From: Pomphorhynchus laevis
Lineage: Eukaryota; Acanthocephala; Palaeacanthocephala; Echinorhynchida; Pomphorhynchidae
NCBI GenBank assembly: GCA_012934845.2
Contig: WNNJ02000457.1
Span: 62,001 to 126,000, forward strand
Direction of reading: 5' to 3'
Length of the DNA: 64,000 bases
The number at the start of each line of letters is the position of its first letter. Positions within the stretch are counted from its first letter, which is position 1. The position numbers and the translations under genes are program-made. The notes under the pieces are model-generated. The model did not search any database. It worked only from the letters and a program-made list of their open reading frames with translations, and was not told the DNA's origin. Positions 33,420 to 44,760 of the stretch are shown here, piece by piece.

Positions 33420-35640
33420 TGAAATTGAAGCAAGTATATTGAAGATAAGGGAGCTGAGTGGAATGTGGCAAGACGTCCAGAGGAATGTTGAGTGGTTTAG
33501 TTAAAGAGGTATGATAGAATTGTGAGTTGGATAAGATGTTGATGGAATGAATTGATTGATATATTGTGGAGGAGGAGCAATATTACAGGAACGTAGACTT
33601 TGTTTGAAGAGTGGAAGCGACAAGGAAGAACGGACGTATGATGGCAAAGATTTCAAGGCAAGTGGAAGCTTTTGAGTTGTTTAAGTGCGGAAGGGCGTGA
33701 ATAAATAGAGAATTACTTGATCGCAGAGCTAAGAGGGCAGAACGCGAACCATAAGATAAGCAAGGTGTAAGTAGGATGGTGGGTGATAAAATATGACGAA
33801 AGGTAATATAATAGGCAAACGAAATTCAACATGAAGGTTTATTGTGGGCCAAGATAAGATGGGAAGTTTATGGTAGATATGGTCGAATCTGCGAAGATGC
33901 AATAGGACAAGAGCAGCATAGTCTATGATACGTTGGAGAGGTAAAAGAGCAGAATTGGACGAAAAGGCAAATAAGCTAAAGCAATAATCTGGGAAATAGG
34001 AGAGACGATATAAGAACGAGGCTAGAGCGGAAGTTGAACAGCCTACAATGCGACGGTTGTCACGAAGAAGAAAAAAGCCCGAACTTTGTCATCAACAAAA
34101 GATTTGAGTTTAAGGTATTTGTCGAGGTGAAGACCTAATAAAATCATATTGTCATTGATTGGGAGTATGATCGAATTAAAGGATAAAATAGGTTGAGCTA
34201 TTTTTCGAGGTGAAGAGGGATGATTTACATTATTTTGGACTATTCAGAATTAAGAGCTAGATGAAGAGAGGAAAGATTGTTGGAGATAGATAAGATATTT
34301 TCTGGCAGAAGTAGTGCGGTCGTGGATAAAAATATGATGTGCATTGAAGTAGAGGAGGATATCATCGGCATCAGATAAAATTTAATGATAATATCTTTTA
34401 TGTGCATCAGATAAAAGTTATTGTCACGAGTTATATAAGACAAGTCGCCAAGAAGAAGGGAGACAAGAAGAGGACTTAAAACGGAGCCTTGTAGAACACA
34501 GTGAGATATGGAAGTAGATATAGATACAGATGTGTTTAAGTTAACACAAAAAGAGCATTATAGAGATAAGGTGTGAACCAGCCTACAGTAGGAATTGATA
34601 AACCACAGTCGTGACAAAGCCGAGATGGTAATAACATAATGATTAACAATAGCAAAAGCAAAATACAGGTCAATAGAGATTACGACACTACATAGTTTCA
34701 TATCGCAAGCTTTAAGTCGATCACTGAAAACGTTTACACAAATACGTTTAGTAGAGTGATTAGAACGAAGGCAGATTAAAAAGTGGGTATAAATTTGAGG
34801 AAACGTGGTATATGTTGAGTTGATATAACACAAGACACTCAAAGAGATTAGATAAGGTAGGAAGAAAAAAACTCGGGCGATATAAAGATGTAAGTAAATG
34901 ATTGATGGACGGTTTCTTTAGAAGAGGAAGTACGATGGCTTATTTCCAGTTCTCTGGAAAAATGCAGCTACGAATAGAACAATTTAAAAGGGTGGTAAGA
35001 AAGAGTGATATGATGGAATGAATAGATTTATGTACATGCGTAGGGATATGATCGGCAGTCGAAGAGGTGTTGGGCATGTTGTGCATGAACCAGGCTACAG
35101 TAGGAATTGAGAAACCATATTCGTGACTAAGCCGATATAGTAGAATAGAATGATCCACAATATCAAAAGCAAAAGACAGGTCAAGAGAGATTACGACACT
35201 ACATAGTTTCATATCGCGAGTTTGAAGTCTATTGTGTGCTTGAAGTCGAAACTTTTAGCAAACAAGTTTAGTAGGGTGATTAAAACGAAAGGCAGATTGA
35301 AAAGTGGGTATAAAATTGAGGAAACATGGTATATATTGAGTTGATATAATACAAGACGCTCAAAGAGTTTAGATAAGGAAGAAGAGAACTCGGGCGGTAT
35401 AAAGATGTAAGTAAATGATTGATGGACGGTTTCTTTAGAAGAGGACGTACGATGGCTGATTTCTAGTTCTCTGGAAAAATGCAACTACGAATAGAACAAT
35501 TGAAAAGTGTGGTAAGAAACAGTGATATGATGGAATGAATAGATTTATGTACATACGTAGTGATAGAGTGACAGGCGAAGAGATATTAGGCATATAAAGG
35601 AGAACCTTAGGGACGTCGCTATAAGTATTTAAGGTTCTGC
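33420..35640 (-). pseudogene. L2-like LINE relic with an internal tandem duplication (L2-C)
   Basis: Minus-strand pieces match L2-A/B: T-L-L-N-C-S-I-R-S-C-I-F-P-E-N-W, L-S-K-L-F-E-R-L-V-L-Y-Q-L-N, SVVISLDLSFAFDIVDHSIL and, near 34380-34330, D-A-D-D-I-L-L-Y (the YADD box with Tyr replaced). The block from 34576 to about 35087 is repeated at 35087-35598 (511-bp offset). Each block runs from the N-terminal RT motif to the A-W-F motif, so the LINE order is duplicated in tandem. Downstream of the catalytic box the sequence decays to about 33420. Older than L2-A/B. Confidence 0.72.
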
Positions 35641-35659
35641 AAGTTGATAGACTTGTAAG

Positions 35660-35935
35660 TTGATGGCCAATGTAAGGGTCATGGCAGCTGTATCAGTATT
35701 AACAGATGATGAAGGAAAGAGAATTGTACGGCCAGATGTGAGAATTAATGGAGTTACAGAGAAAGATTTGTTACAGGATCTGCTCCCGTATCAGTCAGAC
35801 GTATGTGCCGATGTATTGCTTAATCACCCTATATCAGGAGCTAAGGAACATCACTCTTTGACGCTCGTGGAACTAGACAGTGATTCCATTGTTTGGGCGG
35901 ATAAATCAGTATATGGTTCGACCAGGCCATCGTGA
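35660..35935 (+). CDS. Unrecognised open frame
   Basis: About 90 codons from an ATG at 35663 to a TGA, with E-G-K-R-I-V-R-P-D-V-R-I-N-G-V, A-D-V-L-L-N-H-P-I-S-G and an acidic end. The sequence is protein-like and less AT-rich than its flanks, but I do not recognise a family. About 30 bases after the stop, ACGAGTATATAAGCTGGCG (35969-35987) resembles a core promoter TATA region, so this might be the end of an LTR element's coding region followed by an LTR; no second LTR was found. Confidence 0.3.
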   Translation: MMANVRVMAAVSVLTDDEGKRIVRPDVRINGVTEKDLLQDLLPYQSDVCADVLLNHPISGAKEHHSLTLVELDSDSIVWADKSVYGSTRPS

Positions 35936-37332
35936 ATCTATTCATGTAAATTCGTGTTAATTAATCAATTACGAGTATATAAGCTGGCGATGAAACAACA
36001 ACTAATGCCAAAGAAGAAATTGACCAGTACTTCGTGCGAGCAAGTCATGGAATATTCATACTCAACTATTTGAAGTGCAACAATCGACGAATTCAAACGG
36101 AAGATTAAATTTGTGACTTAATTTCACTATTAATTCATTGTGATCCGGCTTCATGAGCCTAAGTGCGCTTCAGTTGTTCAAAATAATGTTTATGAAAAAT
36201 TATGTTTAAATTGATAATTAAAAAGTTGATAAAAATTTGATAATTCAAATTAAAATGTAAATCTCGAATTCACTTTTAAAGTAAATTCAAAAGCGTTTTT
36301 ACTTTCAACTATTTAAATTATTCTTACTCAAGATTAAGTTTGCCGCTTCTAAGGATTGCATTTTTGGGATTAATTGTCTTGAGATTATGTAAATCAAATT
36401 GCCGAATAGGCAACTTACTGTACTGGCTTCTATATTCCATTTCGCTGCTCAGCATCGTAATATCTTAATCGTCAGGAATTTTTAGCCATATTTAAAGATT
36501 GAAAATTCGATAAACACATATGTTTGCATTTTCTGGCCTATTTTTGTATCGCATACACAATCTTTTTATTTCGATCATATTTTCCGACTTTCTGACATAT
36601 TATTGTATGTGACCCAGTTTTCAAAAACAGATCTCGATAGAAAATTCTCGGAAGTATGCTGTTATTTTAGTGTCTATTGTGAAGCTAACATATAACTAGC
36701 AATAGAACACAGTAAATTCCAGTTGTTCATTGGAAATTATAAGATCCCGAAATTACAGATCTGCGCTAGAAACAGTTTATTTGTTTTTTTGATAAAATAA
36801 GTAAAGAAATCGACCTTTCAAACGCGACAAAAATCAAAAACATCAGTATCTATCCGTAAAACTGTCAAAAATTCATTAGTATTTTGGGCCAGTAATATTT
36901 TACAGTTGCTAAATTCAATGTTGATGAAATTATAAATTAAAAAATGCTTGATAATAGACTTCATACATTTCGCTATATTGCATCTATTATAAATCCATAA
37001 ATTCGTACCGAGATAATAAATGCTATTTTCATGGATGTAAGATAAATTTAAAATTAGGAAGCCATAAATTGTTTGATTATCTAAACTTCAGAATTGACTA
37101 CAGTGAATAGAATATATTTGATAAAATTTTATAATTGGGAAGGCTATTTCTCATTTCGGGATTTTTTACCGAGGACTAAATGATTTTCATATATTTACAT
37201 ATGGTATTTGTCACAAAATAATATATTTGAAAAATAGTATTTTTCTCGAAACTTTTTACATTGATGTTTTTCAACCAAATGTTCGATACCAGAGTAATAA
37301 AGTAAAATGTGAAATGATGAGAATGGGTAAGA
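35936..37332. other. Non-coding AT-rich sequence
   Basis: Apart from the TATA-like sequence near 35974, I see no gene, recognised repeat or RNA structure. Short ORFs on both strands show no family features. Confidence 0.5.
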
Positions 37333-37341
37333 GACAATTCC

Positions 37342-38164
37342 GGCTGACCGGAAACTCGCCATTGGCGAGTTTCCGGTTTTTCGTCAAATTTTTTTGACCC
37401 GAAAACTCGCCAACGTATAAAATAGGGAATCCCTTTTAAAAACAAAAGAAAATGTAGATTTAAAATTTTAATTTCCGAAATTCCAAGAGTTAAGGGCTTC
37501 TAAAAAAGTAAAAATATCTTCTTGATATAAGACAAAAACTCTTCTGAATAAAAAATAACCGTTCGACTTCCTGATGTTAACCCAGAATCGTATTGAAGAA
37601 AACGAAAACCATTTAAAGTTGTCTGAAGTTCAAGAGGAATATCATTTTCGGGTCCAGGAGTATAATTGTCCCTTTCGTTTCTTATTTTCTTAGCATAGTC
37701 TCTCATGTTTTCAAAAGATGTTACCTTGGATAAGGTTTTTGTCTCTAAATTCTTTGTTTCGGATGTAAACACAGTTACAAACCTTTCATTTGATTCTTTG
37801 CAACGATTTAGAATGTTTTGGTTTGCTATAATTGCAGCATTTTTACCCTCATTAGAAGAGCACGTATGTGATTCTGCTGATATAGGAGGCAGTGTCGTTT
37901 TTGATTGTAACCTGACCCTTGCAGTCCCTATACTTACACCTCCATCTGATCACATCTTCCTTTTTATTTGATATATGATATAAAAACCCGTTATAGTCTA
38001 ACATAGGTGCTCCTCTCTGCGTTTTAAAATATTTCATTTTTGGGGTTAAAAATTTTTTAAATATTTTTAAAAGGGATTCCCTATTTTATACGTTGGCGAG
38101 TTTTCGGGTCAAAAAAATTTGACGAAAAACCGGAAATTCGCCATTGGCGAGTTTCCGGTTAACG
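37342..38164 (-). mobile_element. Mutator-like DNA element with about 100-bp TIRs and 9-bp TSD
   Basis: A 9-bp direct repeat GACAATTCC (37333-37341 and 38165-38173) flanks an 823-bp element. Its ends are inverted copies of about 101 bp (37342-37442 and 38064-38164). Each end itself contains a hairpin: CCGGAAACTCGCC-ATT-GGCGAGTTTCCGG at the left (13-bp arms) and the same with one mismatch at the right. A 9-bp TSD with long TIRs is characteristic of Mutator-like elements, and the internal minus-strand frame carries a FLYWCH finger known from such transposases. The catalytic transposase region is missing, so it is non-autonomous. Confidence 0.85.
37500..38037 (-). pseudogene. Mutator-like transposase N-terminal region with FLYWCH-type zinc finger
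   Basis: Reading on the minus strand, 38037-37852 gives K-Y-F-K-T-Q-R-G-A-P-M-L-D-Y-N-G-F-L-Y, then W-R-C-K-Y-R-D-C-K-G, which fits a FLYWCH finger (aromatic-rich start, W-x-C, C). After a frameshift near 37890 come E-S-H-T-C-S-S-N-E and a helix-like region, and an open frame to 37500 including L-N-G-F-R-F-L-Q-Y-D-S-G and G-S-R-T-V-I-F-Y-S. In Mutator-like transposases these precede the D-G-T-F catalytic motif; here the right-hand TIR begins instead. So the element kept the DNA-binding part and lost the catalytic part. Confidence 0.72.
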
Positions 38165-38399
38165 GACAATTCCCTATACGTACAATATTGGTAGATCCGG
38201 GAGCTAAGTATCCAATCACAAAGATCTGGGAATCATCGTTAACAAAACTCTTAAGACCAAATTAATAAAGTCAGATAACTAATTCAACGTATTTTATATT
38301 TTTATAAATTAAAAATAAAGATAAATAATTATAAATAATAAATGATTATATAAGATTTTAATTTTAAATTATTATAATTATTATAAGCTCGACTTCAGA

Positions 38400-38575
38400 T
38401 AATGTTTAATAAAATACGGCATTTTGCAGGTTCTCATATTTTGCATAACGGGAAGTATTAGTATTATTTGCATAGCAGAAGGTATTAGTTAGATACGTAA
38501 GTGCTAATTCAGCTTTTGATCGAGAATAATCATATTACGAAAATAAAAATTAAAAATAAAAATATGTAGTTCATT
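38400..38575. repeat. Dispersed repeat, copy 1
   Basis: Shares GCTAATTCAGCTTTTGA, GAAGGTATTAGT, CATATTTTGCA and the following ATAAAAATTAAAAA tract with 39806-39990. Outside the repeat, 38174-38399 is AT-rich and contains the inverted partial copy (38281-38332) of the repeat at 28294. No coding signal. Confidence 0.7.
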
Positions 38576-38849
38576 AATATGTAGTTCAAAAATTTTTTAA
38601 TAAATCGTACTTTTTATTTATTTTATATAACAAATAAAAGGAATCATTAGGAATCCAAACGGTTAAAATATATTAAAATTGTAAGATATTTTATTTATAA
38701 AGCCGAAAGTGATAATAAAGACTGTATTTTGATTCTTAAAATGGTATTTAAGCCATAAATATGCCATTTTATTGTTTACAGTAATCCAATTTTGATATTT
38801 ACAGTAACCTTGAGGATATCTACCAATATTATTATTATTATTATTAAAT

Positions 38850-39140
38850 ACAACAGCAGCAAAAGAGCGTAGAGCTCGTACAGGCTGGGTACAGGGTTAA
38901 AAAAAATATATCAATGAAAATCCGATTGTTTTAAGTTAGTACATTCTTCAGATTTCTCTTGAAGGACAAAATACTGGAGGCCGAAACCACTTGACTTGGT
39001 AGCTTATTCCAGCTTTTCCACGTTCGGTTGACAATTGTGTTAAATCTTCTTCGTGGACGAATGTGGGTCTTTAACGTGAGGTGATGTCCCCTCAATCTGT
39101 TTGAATTTCGAAGTTCGAACAGTTTGCGACAAACATGTTT
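38850..39140 (-). pseudogene. CR1-like LINE 3' fragment (CR1-E)
   Basis: On the minus strand the frame reads C-R-K-L-F-E-L-R-N-S-N-R-L-R-G-H-H-L, then T-I-V-N-R-T-W-K-S-W-N-K-L and S-S-I-L-S-F-K-R-N-L, ending in a TAA at about 38929. This is the C-terminal end of CR1 ORF2 (compare L-R-G-H-Q-F-M-L-K in CR1-A). It finishes with an AAT-type tail, visible as ATTATTATTATT at 38829-38846 on the plus strand. A classic short 5'-truncated insertion. Confidence 0.78.
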
Positions 39141-39402
39141 TTGTATAACTCAAAAATATGTATTTTTGAGTTATATTTGAGAACAGGTTGTGGAACATGA
39201 TTAATTAAATTAATGGAGCAATTCACAAAAATTAAAGAACACCATTTTTATCGTATAATTACGAGGGTCAGAAAAGTTGACTTTTAATATTTTTTTAATT
39301 TTTAAATAAAAAGTTACTTTGTAACTAATAAAATAAACAATAAAATAATGTTCAAGCAAAATTAATAACTTTGTCTTTGTGGTGTATGCGTTCAATTCCA
39401 TT

Positions 39403-39548
39403 CAGTGTTCTGTAAGAGAGGACAAGACTGATGTACCATTGCCAATTTGTATGACAGTACTTATGCGTTGCATTAGGAAGGAGCCAGCCCGCTGGTCGTC
39501 TACAAATCGGCGAAGCTTTTTGATGAGTAAACGAAAGAAGTTAGATTC
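39403..39548 (-). other. Unassigned open stretch
   Basis: About 48 codons are open on the minus strand (F-F-R-L-L-I-K-K-L-R-R-F-V-D-D, S-F-L-M-Q-R-I-S-T-V-I-Q) ending with E-H-stop. The segment is less AT-rich than its surroundings and looks protein-derived. The wording faintly recalls regions ahead of the RT in RLE-type LINE polyproteins, but I am not sure. The rest of 39141-39805 shows nothing recognisable. Confidence 0.25.
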
Positions 39549-39805
39549 CTTTGATTAATTTCCTTCTAAATTATTTTTAACAAATTGAATTTATTGTCAA
39601 AAAAAGATTGATCAATAAAAAAGATTAAAAAATATTAATCGTCATATAAGAAAATAACGATTATCTCAACGATTTTAAAGATCATAAATATTTTTCGCCT
39701 AAAAGTTCAAATTTATTTTTGTAAAATATTTTTTGATATAAGATTTGGGTAATGTTTAGAGGCTATGTCTTCCAAGTGCTTCGTTGAGTGCTTCATGTAT
39801 TCTTT

Positions 39806-40075
39806 GAGTAATGTTTTGTTAAATACCGCCTTTTTCCGGTTCCCATATTTTGCAAAACAGAAGGTATTAGTAAGATACGTATGTGCTAATTCAGCTTTTG
39901 ACCGAGAATGATCATATGACGAGATTTTTAATTTTTATTTTTTTTAGAAAATAAAAATAAAAATTAAAAACAAAAATGTGTAGTGCATATTACGACCTGA
40001 AACGTTAAATACCTCATCAATAGACAATTTTAGACAAAAGACAATATAAAAAGTATATCAAGTAAAAACAAAAAA
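39806..40075. repeat. Dispersed repeat, copy 2
   Basis: Matches copy 1 at 38400-38575, then continues with GTGCATATTACGACCTGAAA and ACCTCATCAATA, which recur at 40690-40800 (GCATATTACGACTTGAATCG). The two tail copies thus flank the CR1 fragment at 40270-40690. Confidence 0.7.
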
Positions 40076-40269
40076 ATTATATTATAAAAATTATTTTTTT
40101 AGATATTTTTTTATATTTAATATAAAATATATTTAATTTTAATATTTTTTAAAACATCTTTTTCTCAGATTTTTCAATGATGGACACAACGATTTGAATC
40201 AGCGGAGTCGAGTTTTCGCTATTCACTCGCGAAATTTTTTGAATGGTTAACCGTTGAGTGTTTGTAACC

Positions 40270-40690
40270 ATAGTCTTGTGAAGTCCTTGAACGTGTTATC
40301 AACAGTAGAATCTCGGACCATCTCGTATCCCTAGGCATACTCTCATCCGCTCAGCACGGTTTTCGTCACGGTCGTTCGTGTTTGACGAACTTACTTACTG
40401 CGCGCGACATGTGAACCCAATCGTTGAGTGTTGGCAACTCGGTCGATATAATCTTTATTGATTTCTCGAAAGCCTTCGACCGGATCCCACATGAGAGCCT
40501 GATCAGCTTGTTAGCTCACTACGGTGTTTCTACAACATTGCGCAATTGAATTCGTGATTTCCTTTGCAGCAAATCATTTCGAGTGAGGGTTGGCAGTAGC
40601 CTGTCTTCTGATAGGCATGTTAATTGTGCCGTTCCCCAAGGTACAGTCCTTGGTCCCTTGCTTTTCATTATATTTATAAATGATCTGCTC
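40270..40690 (+). pseudogene. CR1-like LINE RT fragment (CR1-F)
   Basis: One frame with two stops reads L-E-R-V-I-N-S-R-I-S-D-H-L, S-S-A-Q-H-G-F-R-H-G-R-S, F-I-D-F-S-K-A-F-D-R-I-P-H, F-R-V-R-V-G-S-S and VPQGTVLGPLLFIIFINDLL. This is the core of a CR1-type RT up to, but not including, the YADD box. It is truncated on both sides and flanked by copies of the dispersed repeat tail. The closest copy here is the minus-strand relic at 20340-21365. Confidence 0.8.
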
Positions 40691-40792
40691 TTACGCATAA
40701 AAATTAAAACCAAAAATGTAAAATGCATATTACGACTTGAATCGTAAAACACCTCATCAATATTCAACTGTTCATAACATATAAAAATTATA

Positions 40793-43048
40793 TTAAGTGC
40801 CAATTGTAATATAAGATTTTATATCACCAGCTAAAATCTTTAGGAGATGCAAGCCTTGTTTTTTTAATCCTCCCGACGTTAAAGGGACAAATAGGATGAA
40901 TACATCACGCTCTACTTCATGAATGCATTCACCATATTTTGATATCTTCCTATTTTCATTGTATTCCAAATTCTGATTGACATATAGAATCATGCTTGAT
41001 TATGCAAAAATTGAAAATATCTTAAAGTCTATAAACGTCCGCTCGAACCAGTTATTTTTCAATCCTGAGCATGCAATGTTAACGCGAGCACTCTGATTAC
41101 GTGACGTTGATGACTTGCTAAACTTGTGTTCGCTAGGAACGGTTGTGAGATGCGGTTCAACTTTAAAGAATGACAAACCTTTAGTTCATTTGCAAGTATA
41201 TCTCTAATTGCGTTGTAACGAATTATTGAGAAACCTCCTGTTTTACATAAAAGTGTATGGGAGATCTTGAGGTCTTCTCCACAAGGGCTTATTTTTCCGA
41301 CCATGTCAGGTGGAATTTGACCATATCGAATAGTGATAGCATCTTTAAACTGTCTCGGAAAAAGATACGAGCCATCGTTGTCGAGTGCTAGCGAACTGAG
41401 CCATGATGACGCTCCAGGTCTAGTGACATGTAAGCGAATGTTACCCAACCACGATTTAAAAGAATCTGTAAGTTCGGTAAGTCTTCGAAAATTCATGCTC
41501 TCGCTTACTTGAGACAAGAGAAATGCGTACATTTAATTTCTCTGAGAGTTTTTCGCCTTGATCACCTTGTTGATGATGTCTGCTAGTGAAATTGAATTTA
41601 TATATTCAATGGTCGCGAGAAAAGTTGGATCCGATATCCCAAGTCCACCCAATTTTGGAGATGATGTCAGGATTATGTATCAATTATTGTCGAGAATCCT
41701 ATCTGCCAGTGCTGGAAGCAATGACGCTTTCAAGGCGCTGCTTAACTCGGTAAGCCAGTCTTTCTCACATTGACATGTGCGTAAAGAATGAATCCACTTC
41801 TGTACAAAGTTTATCAAGCCAGCAAAGGCAGTGTGTTGGTCAACTTAAGCTATTGTGGTCAATTTATCGATAAGTCTGGACCATTTCGAAGCTAGATTCT
41901 CGATGAATTCGTTCTCGAAGTTTCTTGTCCCGATAGGAGCGTCAAGTGTGATTGTACTAGTGGTATTTCTTATGTCAGGCAAAGGAAGTAAATCTTTCGA
42001 AATCGGCGAACGGGACAATAGTACGGTATTTTCGGGATTAATAAAATATCCGTATCTTGGACCATCATTGATTAATATGTTACATATTTTCATGATATCA
42101 TCACGTGAACCAATAAATTAGAATCATCTGCGTACCATTTTTGCATTAAATCTGTAACAGCACAGCGAATTTTTTCTATAAGGGGTAGTGATGAGAGTGT
42201 GAAAGCTGACATCGCAAAGTCAGCTTTGCGATGTTATCATCGCAAAGTTCTCTTGTGTGAATTCCTCGGTCGAATATATTATTACGTCTGCTCCCAGCAT
42301 AAGCTTGGTAGAGTCTTTATATATATTTTGCATAACGAGAAAAAGGGATAGACATGAGTAATTTATATTGTGACGTGCGACCTTTCGATTAACCGAGTTA
42401 AAAGCATTAGATGCGTCGACAGAAATTAGTAGTGTATCTGGGCGAGAATTAAATTCATTGCGAAGTGCATGCATAGCATAGCCAATGCCCATTTCTGACC
42501 TGCTGCCAATTGTACATTTGAAGCTACGACTTGGATATCTTTCTTCGTTATCTCAAGTATTGTCTTTCTGATAATCCTTCTTTCTGTGTTTGCAGATGCT
42601 AATTGGACGAATTCCTCCTGACTTTTTCTTCAGCGCGATTAGGCGACATGCTTTGAAAGCATCTAAATGATCAGACGGAATCGATTATGATGCAATCCGA
42701 ATTGCCAAAGCTGAGAATACGCGAGACTTGTTGATTCTTTTCCGACCTTCGTGAAAAGTTGATTCCAGCTATTAGCATCAATCCCAAAAGGACTGGATCC
42801 ACGTTGAGATGTAATAATGTGAATTCAGTTTTGTTTACAAGAACCGCGGTGCTGACTAATAAGCGACTTTTTGTAATTAATTTTTGGTAACGTTTGATAA
42901 AGTCGTTCTCATTTGCAAAATTTGGATTTAAGGTCTGGTGTTGAAGATAATTTGCTTCATGAAATAGTTCAGCGAAGCATCCACTTTGCCATAAGGTTAA
43001 ACGACGTTCTAGTGTCTTACGAATTAATGAAGTTTTGGAGGTAGGCAA
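40793..43048 (-). pseudogene. RLE-type non-LTR retrotransposon, long copy (copy A)
   Basis: In minus-strand order: 43048-42671 (region before RT), 42492-42220 with L-L-I-S-V-D-A-S-N-A-F-N-S-V-N-R (catalytic Asp), about 42140-42110 with K-W-Y-A-D-D (catalytic pair), 42093-41845 with G-P-R-Y-G-Y-F-I-N-P-E-N. Next come about 41830-41560 (L-G-G-L-G-I-S-D-P), 41532-41059 (GASSWLSSLALDNDGSYLFP, R-Y-N-A-I-R-D-I-L-A-N-E-L) and 40993-40793 (S-K-Y-G-E-C-I-H-E-V-E). This is one polyprotein of an R2/NeSL-like element: RT, then a zinc/R-H-N region and a restriction-like nuclease. Numerous shifts and a small snapback insertion at 42209-42234 break it. Confidence 0.75.
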
Positions 43049-43199
43049 TCGTTGCAGACAACTGTAGACATCGGTAATCTACGTCATCTATTTTTGCACA
43101 CTTGCGAACTTCCTTATTAATTCTATATTGAACAGTAGGTAGTGCAGGATGAAAAAGAATTACAATTCATACCGTTTTTTATTGTTAGATGTTTTTGTT

Positions 43200-43930
43200 A
43201 GATGTTTCGTTTATAGATTCCTGTCTTGATTTTAGCATTGCTAATCGATCTTATAATTTCATGCTTTAAGTATCCTCTGTGTACTAAATTTTGTTTAAAT
43301 TCTTTTAAACAGCTTGCTCTATCTTTATCGTGCTGCATATACCTATTATTATCACCGTCTCATTTGCGATTAATGCTTTCTTCTGTGAATTCAGGTGCGC
43401 GCTCTTGGAGTGTAGATAGAATGGTGTACAAGCGGGCTTTCGGTACACAGTAGTTTGAATTTTATTTGAAGCATCTACGTATTTTGACATCTAGGAAATT
43501 TGCTGGAAATGCTCTTGTGCTAGTAAAATTTAAACAACCGTAGTTGTTGATGTCAATGATGAATCGGTCTAGTTGTTCTTGTCTGTGTTTCCATACAATG
43601 AATATGTCATCGATATACCTAAGGTATACCTGATTTTGACATGTTTGTAAACACTTTCTTTCATAACTGTCCATGTATAAGATAGCATAGCATGGAGCTA
43701 ACGAAGTATCCATTGCGGTACCTTCTCTTTGTCGATAGAGTTTCGACTCAAAATAGAAGAAGTTATTTTCGACGATGAAGCGAATGCAGCTCGATACAAA
43801 ATTAAATTTACTAGCTTCTAAGTTGGCATGTTTCATTGCTTCTTCAATTGCTTCAATGCAGTCATTATGTGGAATTGATGGGTACAGTGATTCTACATCT
43901 AATTATAATACCCTTTGCATCGATTTCTGT
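43200..43930 (-). pseudogene. Penelope-like element RT (family gamma)
   Basis: Minus-strand RT: L-D-V-E-S-L-Y-P-S-I-P-H-N-D-C near 43890, then 43836-43462 with REGTAMDTSLAPCYAILYMD, Y-L-R-Y-I-D-D-I-F-I-V-W (catalytic pair intact) and F-L-D-V-K-I. A frameshift near 43480 leads to 43490-43305 with T-T-V-Y-R-K-P and L-H-S-K-S-A-H. Usually the box reads AMGT/S; here G is replaced by D. The 3' GIY-YIG part is not found in cis. Confidence 0.8.
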
Positions 43931-44098
43931 AAATCGATCACAAATGAAGCGATGAGAATAATAAGTATATGCAGCACGATAGAGAAAGCTGTTTAAAATA
44001 ACTCAGACAAAATCTAACACACAGAGGATACTTAAAGCATGAAATTATAAGATCGATTAGCAATGCTAAAATCAAGACAGGAATCTATAAACGAAACA
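43204..44098. repeat. Inverted repeat of about 155-bp arms around the gamma PLE
   Basis: Bases 43204-43362 are matched in reverse complement by about 43945-44098 with a few differences (shared TATAGATTCCTGTCTTGATT, TGCTTTAAGTATCCTCTGTG). The left arm belongs to the PLE's downstream part, so the right arm is an inverted copy placed ahead of the RT. The divergence shows the event is old. Confidence 0.8.
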
Positions 44099-44124
44099 CA
44101 AAATACACCTAACAGTAAAATCTA

Positions 44125-44445
44125 TTAAAATTTGCCACTTAAGAGTTTAAATTTATTCTTTATATTATTGTGTTGATTTATATATTTTACTATTTTCGAA
44201 ACATATTTCATATCATTATATAATTTAGATTTAGTTTTTACACAGTTATGAACAAATTCATATTCTATAAAGCTTAAAAACAAGTCAGCTATAATTGGGC
44301 TACTATTACCACCCATTGGAACACCTTTTACTTGTCTAAATATAGATGTCCCTACTTTTAAATAATTTTGATTTATCAAAATATTTAAGGATTATATTAA
44401 TTCAATTTTATCCATATATTTATATTTATTTGATGGTTTAATTTT
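44125..44445 (-). pseudogene. Neptune-like PLE, internally deleted copy
   Basis: The frame 44379-44125 joins VKGVPMGGNSSPIIADLFLS to K-I-V-K-Y-I-N-Q-H-N-N-I-K-N-K-F-K-L-L directly. In complete relatives these are separated by the catalytic YIDD, the YLD motif and about 100 residues (compare 31832-32945 and 58590-59035). The catalytic box is therefore deleted, while the frame remains open. Confidence 0.75.
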
Positions 44446-44760
44446 TGTTAGATATCAAGTTATGTAGCAACATCACTAAAATACAGTACAATATGATACA
44501 GCCATCGGACTGCACAACACGAGGCATTATCTACCTTGGCAGTTGCACGATATGCGATGCTCAATATGTCGGCGAGACAGGCAGATCTTTGAGCGAAAGA
44601 CTCAATAACGGCAAGGCAGATGTGAAAAAATGTGATTCATATCAAGATGCAATAGTACAACATTGTACATATTTAATTAAAAAATTATACACGTACGAAA
44701 AAAAAGAAAATTACTTGAACAAAGGTGGATTGGGCATACCTAATGAACGATAGAGACTCA
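44445..44760 (+). pseudogene. PLE GIY-YIG endonuclease fragment (beta-like)
   Basis: Open frame with G-I-I-Y-L-G-S-C-T-I-C-D-A-Q-Y-V-G-E-T-G, the GIY-YIG core of PLE endonucleases, then S-L-S-E-R-L-N-N-G-K-A-D, close to the beta PLE at 54055-56470 (S-F-S-E-R-L-N-N-R-R-A-D). It begins at the edge of the minus-strand fragment and lacks the RT. A non-coding tail to about 45060 follows. Confidence 0.72.

Noticed and set aside
37705-37971. Plus-strand frame across the Mutator-like element
   Set aside because: It is antisense to the FLYWCH/transposase remnant, which has recognisable motifs.
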